From: Chlorobiales bacterium Clorobi_01
GTDB lineage: Bacteria; Bacteroidota; Chlorobiia; Chlorobiales; Chlorobiaceae
Direction of reading: 5' to 3'
NCBI GenBank assembly: GCA_001602925.1
Contig: LUZT01000006.1
Location: forward strand, 188,569-252,568
DNA: 64,000 nucleotides
Shown here piece after piece: positions 9,774 to 18,777 of this stretch (the stretch's first letter is position 1; the number at the start of each line of letters is the position of its first letter). A program made the translations under genes and the position numbers. The notes below the pieces were generated by a model that was not told the DNA's origin, ran no database searches, and was given only the letters and a program-made list of their open reading frames with translations.

Positions 9774-10832
9774 ATGGAACAAAGCGCCATGCGCATCGGA
9801 ACCATCGACATCGACCGCCCGATCATTCTCGCGCCCATGGAGGATGTGACCGACCGGGCCTTCCGGCAGCTCTGCAAGCAGCACGGGGCGGATATCGTCT
9901 ATACCGAGTTCATCAGCGCGGAGGCACTGCGGCGCGGCGCGGAGAAATCGATTCGCAAGATCACTGTGGCCGACCACGAACGGCCGGTTGCGGTGCAGAT
10001 TTTCGGCAGCACGGTCGAGTCGATGGTCGAGGCGGCGGCGATTGCCGAGACCTACGAGCCGGATTACCTCGACATCAACTTCGGCTGTCCGGTGAAAAAG
10101 GTTGCCGGTCGCGGCGCCGGAGCTGCGCTGCTGAAGGAGCCGGAGAAGCTTTCGGAGATCGCCTCGGCAGTGGTCAACGCGGTCTCGCTGCCGGTGACTG
10201 CCAAGACCCGTATCGGCTGGGATCACGACTCGATCAACATCACCGACACCGTGCGGCGGCTCGAAGATGCGGGTATCCGGGCGGTGGCGGTGCATGGGCG
10301 GACGCGCAGCGACATGTACAAGGGGCGGGCCGACTGGGGACGCATCGCCGAAGCGAAGCAGGCGTGCAGCATTCCGGTGATCGCCAACGGCGACGTCTGG
10401 CTGCCGGAAGACGCTGTGGCCATGTTCGAGCGCACCGGCGCGGATGGCATCATGATCGGACGCGGCTCGATCGGCAATCCCTTCATTTTCGGGCAGGCGA
10501 AAAGTCTTGTCAAAGAGGGCGTGCGCCTTTCGGCTCCGTCCTATCGTCAGCGGATTCAGGCTGCTGTCGATCATCTTCGGCTTTCACTGGAGTACAAAGG
10601 CGAGAAATACGGTGTGCTTGAAATGCGGCGGCACTACTCGACTTATCTGAAAGGGCTTCCCGGTGTTTCGAAAGTGCGCAATCTGCTGGTGCGCGAACCC
10701 GATCCGGCGGTGATCGTCGAGCTGCTCCGGGAGTTCGAGGCTGCGTGCGAGTCGCTCGACCGCGAGGGGCTTCTGAAGGAGGGGGGTGAAAACCTGAACG
10801 ATCACTCGCCCAGACTGATTCTCAATTACTAA
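9774..10832 (+). CDS. dusB: tRNA-dihydrouridine synthase
   Basis: FMN-dependent reductase that makes dihydrouridine in tRNA. It has 352 residues. The TIM-barrel signatures are APMEDVTDRAFRQL, DINFGCPVKKV with the active-site Cys, AVAVHGRTRSDMYKG, IANGDV and GRGSIGNPFIF. It resembles the DusB group. The ATG abuts the recA stop, although an internal ATG at 9789 (MRIGTIDI) may be the real start. asd follows after 22 bases, so recA-dusB-asd may be one transcript. Confidence 0.92.
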   Translation: MEQSAMRIGTIDIDRPIILAPMEDVTDRAFRQLCKQHGADIVYTEFISAEALRRGAEKSIRKITVADHERPVAVQIFGSTVESMVEAAAIAETYEPDYLDINFGCPVKKVAGRGAGAALLKEPEKLSEIASAVVNAVSLPVTAKTRIGWDHDSINITDTVRRLEDAGIRAVAVHGRTRSDMYKGRADWGRIAEAKQACSIPVIANGDVWLPEDAVAMFERTGADGIMIGRGSIGNPFIFGQAKSLVKEGVRLSAPSYRQRIQAAVDHLRLSLEYKGEKYGVLEMRRHYSTYLKGLPGVSKVRNLLVREPDPAVIVELLREFEAACESLDREGLLKEGGENLNDHSPRLILNY

Positions 10833-10854
10833 ACCATCATCCATTCTTACGTAT

Positions 10855-11871
10855 ATGAGCAGTGAAGCAGGCTATCGAGTAGCCGTCCTTGGCGCAACCG
10901 GCCTGGTTGGCAGAACCATGATCAAGGTGCTCGAAGAGCGCAATTTTCCGGTCAGCGAGCTGGTGCCGCTCGCCTCTCCGCGCAGCCGGGGCGAAGTGAT
11001 CACCTTCAATGGGCGCGAGTTCGTGACCGAAGTGCCGTCGGCGGAGATTTTCAAAGGGGTTGACATTGCGCTCTTCTCGGCGGGCGCATCGGCCAGCAAG
11101 GAGTGGGCGCCCGTGGCTGCGGCGGCTGGCGCGATCGTAATCGACAACTCCTCGGCCTACCGCATGGACGAGGGTGTGCCGCTCGTCGTGCCGGAGGTCA
11201 ATCCCGAATCGATCTTCGACCGCGAAGGCAAGGCGGCCCCGATCATCGCCAACCCCAACTGCTCGACCATCCAGATGGTGGTAGCGCTCAAGCCGCTCTA
11301 CGACGCCTACGGCATCAGCCGCGTGGTGGTTTCAACCTACCAGTCGGTGACCGGCAAGGGCAAGGCCGGGCGCGACGCGCTCGAAAGCGAGCTTGCTGGC
11401 GACATCCCCGACGAGTTCACGCACTTCCACCAGATCGCCTTCAACGCCGTGCCGCAGATCGACGCCTTCACCGAGAACGGCTACACCAAAGAGGAGATGA
11501 AGATGGTCAACGAGACGAAAAAGATCATGGGTGACGACACCATCCAGGTCTCGCCGACCACCGTGCGCATTCCGGTTTATGGCGGCCACGGAGAAGCGTT
11601 GAACGTCGAGCTGAGGAGCGATTTCGATATCGACGAGGTGCGTGCTCTGCTCGCGGGATCACCGGGCATCGTCATGCAGGACGACCCGTCGGCGCGCCTT
11701 TACCCGATGCCGATGACCTCCTATGAGCGCGATGAGGTGTTCGTGGGCCGTCTGCGCCCCGACTACTGGCACCCCCGCACGCTGAATTTCTGGGTCGTCG
11801 CCGACAACCTCCGCAAAGGTGCGGCCACCAACGCCGTGCAGATCGCCGAGCTGCTGGTGGGGAATCTGTGA
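10855..11871 (+). CDS. asd: Aspartate-semialdehyde dehydrogenase
   Basis: Reduces aspartyl phosphate to the semialdehyde for lysine, threonine, methionine and diaminopimelate synthesis. It has 338 residues. NADP-binding GATGLVGRTMIKVL is at residues 11-24, the catalytic Cys is in NPNCSTIQMV (around 130), and the substrate region QSVTGKGKAG and the C-terminal YPMPMTS block are family-typical. It is followed by a palindrome and a repeat-type terminator before the convergent pilM-like gene. Confidence 0.95.
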   Translation: MSSEAGYRVAVLGATGLVGRTMIKVLEERNFPVSELVPLASPRSRGEVITFNGREFVTEVPSAEIFKGVDIALFSAGASASKEWAPVAAAAGAIVIDNSSAYRMDEGVPLVVPEVNPESIFDREGKAAPIIANPNCSTIQMVVALKPLYDAYGISRVVVSTYQSVTGKGKAGRDALESELAGDIPDEFTHFHQIAFNAVPQIDAFTENGYTKEEMKMVNETKKIMGDDTIQVSPTTVRIPVYGGHGEALNVELRSDFDIDEVRALLAGSPGIVMQDDPSARLYPMPMTSYERDEVFVGRLRPDYWHPRTLNFWVVADNLRKGAATNAVQIAELLVGNL

Positions 11872-11888
11872 GATGACTGCATGACTGT

Positions 11889-11904
11889 CCCGAAAGCTTT
11901 CGGG
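11889..11904. repeat. Perfect 16-bp palindrome after asd
   Basis: CCCGAAAGCTTTCGGG lies 17 bases after the asd stop. It may be part of the transcript end or a protein binding site. There is no T tract. Confidence 0.5.
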
Positions 11905-11929
11905 CGGAGGTCAGTGTGATCACCAATTG

Positions 11930-11964
11930 TAGGGGCGAACCTGTGTGTTCGCCCTTCTTTTTTT
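11930..11964. repeat. Dispersed terminator repeat, family A copy 1
   Basis: The sequence TAGGGGCGAACCTGTGTG and its continuation form a GGGCGAAC/GTTCGCCC hairpin followed by TTCTTTTTTT. A second copy at 58461-58494 is identical over at least 33 bases, and a diverged copy sits at 44688-44722. It works as a terminator for asd. An inverted relative (GCCTGCCCCTACA) lies at 11988-12012, making a REP-like doublet. Confidence 0.75.
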
Positions 11965-12052
11965 CAATGAATTGCGTTAGCGGGAAAGGGCCGGCGCGAG
12001 GCCTGCCCCTACAAGAATGGGGAGAGAGCCCGGGACAGAACGGCGATCGTTT

Positions 12053-12922
12053 TTACCCCATTCCATTGTTTAGCGCCATGATGGCTGTGCTGACGGCGCG
12101 AATGGTGGCGGTCGGTGATTTTCCTTTGTTGGCGCCTTTTTCCGCCGATACCCAAGGGTGCAGCTCAAGCGGCTCGATGGTGCGGGAGGTCTCGCGGCTG
12201 ATGCGCTCGATGACTTTTGCGCTCGCAGCCGAGCCGGTCACTTTAACAGGTGCTCCATCGACGGGAGCCGAGGTAAGTTCCGTTATGGCAAAATACTCCC
12301 GCTCGCTCGCATCCTTCACCGGCCAGTACCGGAAATAGCTGATTTTGCCATTCGCCGAAATGTACAGCGCCGCGTAGCGCTCTTCGAGTTCCAGCACCGC
12401 CAGTGTTTCGCCTGTCACGGCGGAAAGCCGGGCCACTGCTTCGACATGTACTCCCCGCCAGCCAACGCGCGCATTCTTGAACAGCTCGTTTTCGATGAAT
12501 TGCGCCGGTTTGACCGGATAGAAGAGCAGCATCCGCCTATCCAGTCCGGAGGGCTGGTCAGGGGTTGGTTCCAGCACCATATCGTGCCATTGCCATTTAT
12601 CGGCCTCGTCGAGGAAATAGCCTGCCTCTATCTTGCACAGGTTGTCGCAGTATTCGGCAGGGCTTCCGGAGGGGAACCAGGCCGGAAGGGTCATGAGTCC
12701 TGCGGGGGAAAAGCTGAGCGCGACCGGCTCGTTTCGCCACTCTTTGAGCGCTGAGAGGAGCTTTCCGGCGAGCTTCGCGCCTCGCGGGCCGCCCAGATCG
12801 TCAAGCCCTCCCTCGATGGTGCGGCTCATGGTCATTGTGAACGAACCGTGATGGGTCGATTTGACTCGCGCTATGGTGGTGCTGTTCGCGTCGAACGCGC
12901 AGGCTGTCTGGCTTCGGCTCAT
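12053..12922 (-). CDS. PilM-like (actin-fold) protein coupled to ComEA
   Basis: 289-residue protein without clear motifs, but with a layout that fits a diverged PilM/actin-like fold: an N-terminal phosphate-1-like strand (ACAFDANSTTIARVKS), a central segment resembling the PilM inter-subdomain region (RMLLFYPVKPAQFIENELFKN, then HVEAVARLSAV), and a second strand pair (LAVLELEERYAALYISANGK). The PilM assignment is inference from these patterns. The ATG overlaps the comEA stop as TGATG, so translation is coupled. PilN, PilO or PilQ partners do not follow, because the next gene is convergent asd. A role in the DNA-uptake machinery is plausible. Confidence 0.5.
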   Translation of the reverse strand: MSRSQTACAFDANSTTIARVKSTHHGSFTMTMSRTIEGGLDDLGGPRGAKLAGKLLSALKEWRNEPVALSFSPAGLMTLPAWFPSGSPAEYCDNLCKIEAGYFLDEADKWQWHDMVLEPTPDQPSGLDRRMLLFYPVKPAQFIENELFKNARVGWRGVHVEAVARLSAVTGETLAVLELEERYAALYISANGKISYFRYWPVKDASEREYFAITELTSAPVDGAPVKVTGSAASAKVIERISRETSRTIEPLELHPWVSAEKGANKGKSPTATIRAVSTAIMALNNGMG

Positions 12923-13437
12923 CAGTTGAGGGTAAGATGCTTTTGGAGGAGTTCGAGCTTTTTCTTGCCGATTCCTTTGACTTTCAGAAAATCGTTAAAA
13001 TGTTCGACTTTTCCCCCATTCTGTTTTCGGAACTCGATAAGGCGCTTGGCCATCACCGGGCCGACGCCGGGGATCATCTGGAGTTGCGAAGCCGACGCCG
13101 TTCTGAAAACGATGGTTCCGGAAAACTGTTTTTTCGACGCACGCCTTGCCGGTGACTTCGGTGATGATTCCTCCTGTTCCGCATTGTCCGCAACGACGCC
13201 GGAGGTTTCAGCCGCCACCGCATCGCCGGGCTTCATGGCGAGGCTGAGCAGGCTGTCCACCTCGGCTTCGGAGTAGCGGGCCGCTTCGGCTTTTTTGATC
13301 GCCTTGTCGGTATTCTGCACCGAACCGCTGTACTTCAGCGCTCCTCCGAGCAGCAGGAAGAAAGTGAGCAGCGTGACGGCGGTTATTTCCGCTCTGGTGA
13401 TGCCGAGTTTGACGGCGATGTTGTTGAGAAAATTCAT
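12922..13437 (-). CDS. comEA: ComEA-like membrane-anchored helix-hairpin-helix DNA-binding protein
   Basis: 171 residues. An N-terminal membrane anchor (ITAVTLLTFFLLLGGALKY, about residues 18-36) is followed by a charged linker. A C-terminal double helix-hairpin-helix domain begins near residue 112: the first hairpin is IPGVGPVMAKRLIEFR and the second is KVKGIGKKKLELL. ComEA binds incoming double-stranded DNA at the membrane during natural transformation. Chlorobaculum tepidum is known to be naturally transformable, which fits. It is translationally coupled to the downstream PilM-like gene by a one-base overlap. Confidence 0.85.
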   Translation of the reverse strand: MNFLNNIAVKLGITRAEITAVTLLTFFLLLGGALKYSGSVQNTDKAIKKAEAARYSEAEVDSLLSLAMKPGDAVAAETSGVVADNAEQEESSPKSPARRASKKQFSGTIVFRTASASQLQMIPGVGPVMAKRLIEFRKQNGGKVEHFNDFLKVKGIGKKKLELLQKHLTLN

Positions 13438-13490
13438 AGGGGTTGAATTTTCTGTTAGGGGGATTCAGGTCATCGCAATGGCGATGCTTT

Positions 13491-14642
13491 TTAAACAACT
13501 ATTCTTCTGACGCGGCGTGAAACCGAACAGAGCAGTTCGTAGCTGATCGTTCCGGCGGCGAGGGCCTGTTCGCCCGCCGTCGGGCCATTCCAGCCGAAGA
13601 GCACTGCCGTGTCGCCGACCTTGACCGAATCATCACTGCCCAGATTGACCATCGTCTGATCCATTGTGACCGTGCCGACCTGCGGGAAGCTTTTGCCGCC
13701 GATGCTTACCCGCGTCCGGTTGGAAAGCGCGCGGTGGAAGCCGTCGGCATATCCGGCGGAGATCGTCGCGATTCGTGTCGCTTCAGGCGCGCTCCACGTG
13801 CGGTTGTAGCTGATGGCCGTGCCTGTGGGCACCTCCTTGACGAAGATCACACGGCTCTGGAACTGCATCACTGGCCTGACGGGAACGGTCGAGGGTGCGG
13901 CGTCAACCGGATGGCAGCCATAGAGCAGAATCCCCGGGCGCACCATGTCGAGCCGTGCGTCTGGCATCGAGATAATGGCTCCGCTGTTTGCCGCATGCTT
14001 CGTCACGGTTTTGCCCGTTCGGTGCTCGTAAGCACCGGTTACGTGCAGGAAACGTTCGAGTTGCCGGGCCGTGAATTCTTCAGGCTTGTCGCTTTCAGCG
14101 AAGTGGGTGTAGATGCCGGTCAGCTCAAGGTTCGGGCAGGCCTCGATCAGCTCCAGCAGTTCCGCTGCTTCTTCGGGCGTGACGCCGAGCCGCCCCATGC
14201 CGGTATCGACCTTGAGCTGCACCCGGAGCCGTCCACCGCTCGCGGCGGCAATCGATTCGGCAGCTCGGGCAGTTTCGTGGTCGCAGACGGTCATTTCCAC
14301 GCCATGTTGCAGATACAGATCGATATGTCCGGCGAGAGGCGAGGCGAAAGCGAGGATGCGCGAGTCCGGCAGCATCCGGTGCTCCTGAAGAAGCTCGATC
14401 GCTTCGTAAATGTTGGCCACGCCGAAATCCCGCACTCCCTCCGCTTCGAGCGTTGCCGTGACCTGCGTGGCTCCGTGACCATAGGCATTGGCCTTGACGA
14501 TGCCCATGACACGGCATTGCGGCCCGGTGATGGCGCGGATGCAGGCGAGGTTGTGGCGGAGATTGCCGAGTGAAATGAGCGCTTCCGAAAGGTTAGGGCC
14601 GTTCGGCGCGGCGGCGGAGTTCTGTTCGTGACTGGCGCTCAC
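13491..14642 (-). CDS. alr: Alanine racemase
   Basis: PLP enzyme making D-alanine for peptidoglycan, 383 residues. The PLP lysine is in VMGIVKANAYGHGA (about residue 49). The catalytic Tyr of the second monomer site is in TAISYNRTW, and TVTMDQTMVNLG matches the conserved Met-Asp region. Translation appears to begin at GTG (14642). The N-terminal 18 residues are Ala/Asn/Pro-rich and poorly conserved, so a later start is possible. It is divergent from the CBS-like gene. Confidence 0.93.
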   Translation of the reverse strand: MSASHEQNSAAAPNGPNLSEALISLGNLRHNLACIRAITGPQCRVMGIVKANAYGHGATQVTATLEAEGVRDFGVANIYEAIELLQEHRMLPDSRILAFASPLAGHIDLYLQHGVEMTVCDHETARAAESIAAASGGRLRVQLKVDTGMGRLGVTPEEAAELLELIEACPNLELTGIYTHFAESDKPEEFTARQLERFLHVTGAYEHRTGKTVTKHAANSGAIISMPDARLDMVRPGILLYGCHPVDAAPSTVPVRPVMQFQSRVIFVKEVPTGTAISYNRTWSAPEATRIATISAGYADGFHRALSNRTRVSIGGKSFPQVGTVTMDQTMVNLGSDDSVKVGDTAVLFGWNGPTAGEQALAAGTISYELLCSVSRRVRRIVV

Positions 14643-14806
14643 AAGGGTGACTTATGGTTGAGGTTCAGGCCGGAAGCCGGACATGCTCTAAAAAACGCTT
14701 TTTGCCCATGATTTTCAAAACAATGGCGATCAACTGACGGAAATGGACAATTATTGTTATATGTATTATTATTCACGGAAAAACCATTATCAGAGTATCG
14801 AGCGCC

Positions 14807-16177
14807 ATGACCAACGACATTTTTGACATCTCGGACAACACTCCGCTGGTTCTCATGAAGCAGCTTACCCGGCAGAAGCGCGCACGGTTCATGGCGAAGC
14901 TCGAATACATGAACCCCTGCTTTTCGCACTATTGCCGGGTTTCGGGGGCCATCGTGCGTGACGCCGAGGAACGCGGGGCGATTCATCCCGGCATGACGCT
15001 CGTGGACTGGACCTTCGGCACCAGCGGCATCGCGCTCGCGATGGCGGCGGTCAGCCGGGGCTACAAAGTGTTGCTCGCCGCGCCGGAGAGCATCTGCCGC
15101 GAGAAGCAGGAGGTGCTCCGGGCGCTGGGCGCGGAGCTGGTGCTCACCCCGTCCGAGGCGCTGCCGGGCGATCTGCAAAGCTGCGTCGATGTAGCCGAGA
15201 ACCTTGTCCGCACGCTGCCGAATGCCTGGTTTGCCAACATGTACCAAAATCCGGTCAGCCGTCAGGTGCATCAGGATGGCACGGGGCCAGAGATTTTCCG
15301 GCAGACTGAGGGAAAGGTGACGCACATCTTCGTGCCGATGGCTTCGGGCGCGATGATCTCAGGGATCGGGAGCTACTTCAGATCGGTCAATCCGGGGGTT
15401 CAGATCATTGGCGTCGAGCCGGAGGGTTCGGTTTACGGCGATCTGCATGGCGGCAAGAGCCACGGCACTCCCTCCGCGTTCCAGCTCGAAGACATCGGCG
15501 CGGTCAGGCCGACCTCCTTCTGGGACCCCAAAGTGATCGACCGGATCGTGCAGGTCAGCGATGCCGATGCCTTCAACTGCGGGCGTGAGCTGCTGCGTGC
15601 TGAAGCGGTCTTCGCGGGCGGAGCCTCCGGCGCGGCGATGGCCGCCGCTCTCCGGGAGGGCGAGGCGTACGGCGATGACGCGCTGGTGGTGGTGATGATG
15701 ACCGACTTTGGCGGCTACGACCTGTCGCGCATGTACAACGATGACTGGATGCGGCGTCAGGGATTTTACCGGAAATCCAAGACTGCGCTTGACCAGATCA
15801 CGGCGGACGACATCCTTCAGCGCAAGGCGCGTAAAGACCTCATCTTCGCCCAGCCCGAGCAGACGCTTGCCGAAGTTTTCGAAACAATGAAGCAGAACGA
15901 CGTTTCCCAGATGCCCATTGTTTCGTTCGGCGCGCCCATCGGCAGCATCAGTGAAAACAGGATTCTCTCCATCCTCATCGAGAACGATTCGGCCATGAAC
16001 GCCAAGGTGGTTGCCTTCATGGAAAAGCCCTTCCCGGTCTGCCAGCCCGATGCAACCATTTCCGAACTGTCGGAAAAATTGCAGACAAATGCATCCGGCG
16101 TGCTCATCAGCCTCAGCGATGGCCGCTTGCAACTGATTAACAAATCAGACCTTATCGATGTGCTGACTCACAAGTGA
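14807..16177 (+). CDS. Cystathionine beta-synthase-like protein lacking the PLP lysine, with CBS-domain pair
   Basis: 456 residues. Residues 1-320 follow the fold-type II PLP family (cysteine synthase/CBS) in order, but the key positions are changed. The NPxGSVKDR motif reads NPCFSHYCR, so the Schiff-base lysine is Tyr42 (TAT at 14930-14932). SGNTG is replaced by GTSG, and the phosphate-binding GTGGT loop reads ASGAM. Elements that only shape the fold are kept (EKQEVLRALGAELVLTP-like, GTGPEIFRQTEGKV, IIGVEPEGS). Residues 330-456 carry two CBS modules. The most likely reading is a non-catalytic protein that senses or binds ligands through its CBS pair. An unusual enzyme is less likely. It is divergent from alr. 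Confidence 0.8.
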   Translation: MTNDIFDISDNTPLVLMKQLTRQKRARFMAKLEYMNPCFSHYCRVSGAIVRDAEERGAIHPGMTLVDWTFGTSGIALAMAAVSRGYKVLLAAPESICREKQEVLRALGAELVLTPSEALPGDLQSCVDVAENLVRTLPNAWFANMYQNPVSRQVHQDGTGPEIFRQTEGKVTHIFVPMASGAMISGIGSYFRSVNPGVQIIGVEPEGSVYGDLHGGKSHGTPSAFQLEDIGAVRPTSFWDPKVIDRIVQVSDADAFNCGRELLRAEAVFAGGASGAAMAAALREGEAYGDDALVVVMMTDFGGYDLSRMYNDDWMRRQGFYRKSKTALDQITADDILQRKARKDLIFAQPEQTLAEVFETMKQNDVSQMPIVSFGAPIGSISENRILSILIENDSAMNAKVVAFMEKPFPVCQPDATISELSEKLQTNASGVLISLSDGRLQLINKSDLIDVLTHK

Positions 16178-16435
16178 AGTCTGCCTGAATTATATGGTTG
16201 TTTTTTTGGGGTGATTTACTTATCTAAGCACTCCTGAGCAGAGAGCTTTACGGGACCCTCATCAGTTATGGTTCCGGTACGCCTGCCTGCTGAAGCCACA
16301 TTTCCTTGGACATGAGGCACGATCGATGGCCTGAACCGGGTAACGTCCCCGGAACCTGTTCAGGAAAGTACTTCCGAACCTTGTGCAAGCGCATGACAGA
16401 GTGCAGGGACATGCACTCCAACAACAGCGACATTT

Positions 16436-16996
16436 ATGAAGGTAGAGTCCAGAAAAAGGCAGTACATACTCGAAGGCAAGATCAAGCCTGGTTTTTGCGA
16501 TGGCTGTGGCTGTGTCACCGAGCAGGTGTTTGTCGGCGAATGGAAGCCGAGCGACAAGCCCAAGGATGAGGATCCGCTTTTCGGATTGTCCGATAAAAAG
16601 TCGAAGGAGAAGACTCCGGTTGCGGAAGAGGAGGCTTCGGCCGCCGAGAACCAGTACTGGATCCGGTGTACCTCCTGCAACCAGGTGCATCTTTTCAATG
16701 AGTGGCAGATACAGATCGACAAGGATCTGAGTCCCGACGAGCTGAAGCCCGAGGATTGCCAGCTCTATACTCCTCATGGAATCTATGCGCAGGGGGATGC
16801 TTTGTATCACAAGTCCCTCGATGAAGTGGGGGTTGTTCGTGAAAAACAGGCGACCGGAAGCGGTGCGCATGTCATCATCGTGGAATTTTGCAAAAGCGGC
16901 CGGAAGCAGCTTCTCGAAAACGTGCAGCTCAACCAGGGCAAGCCGAAAAGCACCGAGTCGGTTACGGATATTATCAAACTCAAATTACGGCGTTAA
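16436..16996 (+). CDS. Zinc-ribbon protein of unknown function upstream of rpsU
   Basis: 186 residues, not recognised. There are two CxxC pairs: CDGCGC at residues 21-26 and CTSC at about 80-83, suggesting one zinc-binding site split by a charged Lys/Glu linker (DKKSKEKTPVAEEEAS). The C-terminal part (HVIIVEFCKSGRKQLLENVQL) looks like a small beta domain that could contact nucleic acid. No signal peptide or membrane segment is visible. It starts at ATG 16436 without an obvious ribosome binding site and ends 32 bases before rpsU, so co-transcription is likely. The long reverse-strand frame over its 5' half is rejected because the forward product has coherent zinc ligands. Confidence 0.7.
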   Translation: MKVESRKRQYILEGKIKPGFCDGCGCVTEQVFVGEWKPSDKPKDEDPLFGLSDKKSKEKTPVAEEEASAAENQYWIRCTSCNQVHLFNEWQIQIDKDLSPDELKPEDCQLYTPHGIYAQGDALYHKSLDEVGVVREKQATGSGAHVIIVEFCKSGRKQLLENVQLNQGKPKSTESVTDIIKLKLRR

Positions 16997-17012
16997 GAGT
17001 CGAATCACAGGC

Positions 17013-17020
17013 AAGGGGGT
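17013..17020 (+). promoter_or_regulatory. Ribosome binding site deciding the TTG start of rpsU
   Basis: AAGGGGGT lies 8 bases before TTG at 17029. No ATG is available before the conserved S21 N-terminus. Confidence 0.7.
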
Positions 17021-17028
17021 GAATTTCA

Positions 17029-17226
17029 TTGGTCAGCGTTCAGGTAAATGAAAATGAATCGATTGACAAGATGCTCAAACGTTTCAAAAAGAAATACGAG
17101 AGAGCAGGCGTTCTGAAGGAGTTTCGTAAAAAGGCGTACTTCGTGAAGCCTTCAATCGACAACCGTCTGAAGCGTTCAAGAGGCAAGCGTCGCGCACAGC
17201 GCGCTAACGAAGAGCGCAACTCCTGA
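17029..17226 (+). CDS. rpsU: 30S ribosomal protein S21
   Basis: 65 residues, strongly basic, matching S21: [23 protein letters not shown], interrupted here for brevity, then a basic tail [20 protein letters not shown]. It is a small-subunit protein near the anti-Shine-Dalgarno region of 16S rRNA. Translation begins with TTG at 17029 behind a good ribosome binding site, which may limit its output. A terminator follows directly. Confidence 0.96.
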   Translation: MVSVQVNENESIDKMLKRFKKKYERAGVLKEFRKKAYFVKPSIDNRLKRSRGKRRAQRANEERNS

Positions 17227-17247
17227 TTTTTCAGGAATTCAGTATTG

Positions 17248-17277
17248 AAAAGCAGCTCCCTTGGGGCTGCTTTTTTT
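17248..17277 (+). terminator. Terminator after rpsU
   Basis: AAGCAGCTCCC pairs with GGGGCTGCTT around a TTG loop, followed by a T7 run. Confidence 0.75.
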
Positions 17278-17300
17278 ATCGAACTCAAAAACAGCCAGCA

Positions 17301-18605
17301 ATGAGCACTTTTCAGGGCGAGGTGACGACCCTTCCGCCGGACAAATCGATTTCGCATCGCGCCGCGCTTATCGGCGCGCTCGCCGAAGGCACGACCGAGG
17401 TTTCCAACTTTTCGGGTGGATACGACAACCAGTCAACCTTGTCGGTGCTGAGGGATGCCGGGATTTCCATTCGACAGGAGGAGCTTGCCGCCGGTGACGG
17501 GCGGATCGAGCGGCGCGTGGTGATCGAGTCGAACGGTCTCTGGAGTTTCCGTGAGCCCTCCGTTCCCTTGATGTGCAACAACTCCGGCAGCACGATGCGC
17601 ATGATGGCGGGCATTCTGGCCGCGCAGCCCTTCCGGAGCGAGCTGGTGGGCGACGCTTCGCTGATGAAGCGCCCGATGAAGCGCGTGGCCGATCCGCTGC
17701 GCCAGATGGGGGCGGAGATTTCGCTCTCCGACGCCGGAACCGCGCCGGTCGTCATCCACGGCACCAAAGCGCTGAAGACGATCGAGTACCATCTGCCCGT
17801 GCCCTCGGCGCAGGTCAAGTCGCTCGTGGCCTTTGCGGCGCTGCACGCCGATGGCCAGTCGAAAATCATCGAACCGATCCGTTCGCGCGACCATACCGAG
17901 CTGATGCTGGGCCTCGAAACCATCGACCGGCCCGACGGCGTTCGCGAGATCATCATCGATGGGCGCAAGCCGATTGCCGCCAAACCGTTCAGCGTCCCTG
18001 CCGATCCCTCGGCGGCCTGCTTCATGATTGCCCTCGGCCTGCTCGGCGAGCGGTCGGAGATTGTGCTGCGCAACGTCTGCCTCAACCCGACGCGCGTGGC
18101 CTATATCGAGGTGCTTCAGAAGGCTGGCGCGGGTCTCGGCATCGAGAATGTACGTTCGGAGGGCGGCGAGCCGGTGGGCGACATCGTCGTACGGAGCTGC
18201 TCAGGTCTGAAACCGCTTCGCATCAGCGACCACGGCGTCGTGGCGGGTGTGATTGACGAGGTGCCGATGCTTGCCGTGCTCTCGGCCTTTGCTTCGGGCG
18301 AGTTCGAGCTGCACAATGCCGCCGAGCTGCGCACCAAGGAGAGCGACCGCATCGATGCGCTTGTCGTGAATCTGGAGCGCCTCGGTTTCGAGTGCGAGCA
18401 GTATCCCGATGGCTTTGTGGTGAAGGGCCGTCCGAAGGTAAACTCTGAGCAAGCGGTGATCGAGTGCTTCGACGACCACCGCATCGCCATGAGTTTCGCC
18501 ATCGCCGCCGAAGCCGCGGGTGCATCGCTGCGCCTCTCGGATCGCGACGTGGCTGGCGTGTCGTTCCCGAACTTCTTCAGCCTGATCGAGTCGCTGAAGC
18601 AGTAG
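17301..18605 (+). CDS. aroA: 3-phosphoshikimate 1-carboxyvinyltransferase (EPSP synthase)
   Basis: Condenses PEP with shikimate-3-phosphate in the shikimate pathway, 434 residues. Signatures are [19 protein letters not shown] (residues 13-31) with the shikimate-binding Lys-Ser, NNSGSTMRM with the PEP-binding region, RTKESDRI and the C-terminal DDHRIAMS. The motifs are intact. The gene is preceded by the rpsU terminator, so it probably has its own promoter within the short gap or is read through. It is followed by a terminator and the accessory island. Confidence 0.97.
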   Translation: MSTFQGEVTTLPPDKSISHRAALIGALAEGTTEVSNFSGGYDNQSTLSVLRDAGISIRQEELAAGDGRIERRVVIESNGLWSFREPSVPLMCNNSGSTMRMMAGILAAQPFRSELVGDASLMKRPMKRVADPLRQMGAEISLSDAGTAPVVIHGTKALKTIEYHLPVPSAQVKSLVAFAALHADGQSKIIEPIRSRDHTELMLGLETIDRPDGVREIIIDGRKPIAAKPFSVPADPSAACFMIALGLLGERSEIVLRNVCLNPTRVAYIEVLQKAGAGLGIENVRSEGGEPVGDIVVRSCSGLKPLRISDHGVVAGVIDEVPMLAVLSAFASGEFELHNAAELRTKESDRIDALVVNLERLGFECEQYPDGFVVKGRPKVNSEQAVIECFDDHRIAMSFAIAAEAAGASLRLSDRDVAGVSFPNFFSLIESLKQ

Positions 18606-18667
18606 GTTTGGTATTCAGGAGGGCTTCAGCCTGACGGAGAGTTCAATGCTTACATGTTCTTCAGTTG

Positions 18668-18690
18668 CCCCGGAATTCAGTCCGGGGTTT
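18668..18690 (+). terminator. Hairpin terminator after aroA
   Basis: CCCCGGA/TCCGGGG stem with a 6-base loop and a short T run. The 18606-18919 gap otherwise holds only the first 48-bp repeat. Confidence 0.6.
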
Positions 18691-18777
18691 ATGGATAAGG
18701 CAAAATAAATCAGGGCTTTAGCTCAATTTCCTGTTCCGGTGACTTTTATGAGTTATCGTTACCGGAGTAACAAGGTG

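Noticed and set aside
9429-10574. 381-codon minus-strand frame over recA and dusB
   Set aside because: Both genes under it are certain. The reverse product has the Arg/His-rich composition typical of antisense frames in GC-rich DNA.
16178-16435. Possible SRP RNA or other structured RNA in the gap before the zinc-ribbon gene
   Set aside because: Hairpins such as CCTGAAC/GTTCAGG and AGTGCA/TGCACT exist, but the SRP core motif GGAAGG..AGCAG is absent and no known RNA fits.
16262-16870. 202-codon minus-strand frame over the zinc-ribbon gene
   Set aside because: The plus-strand gene has paired CxxC sites and is well placed before rpsU. The reverse frame has no features.
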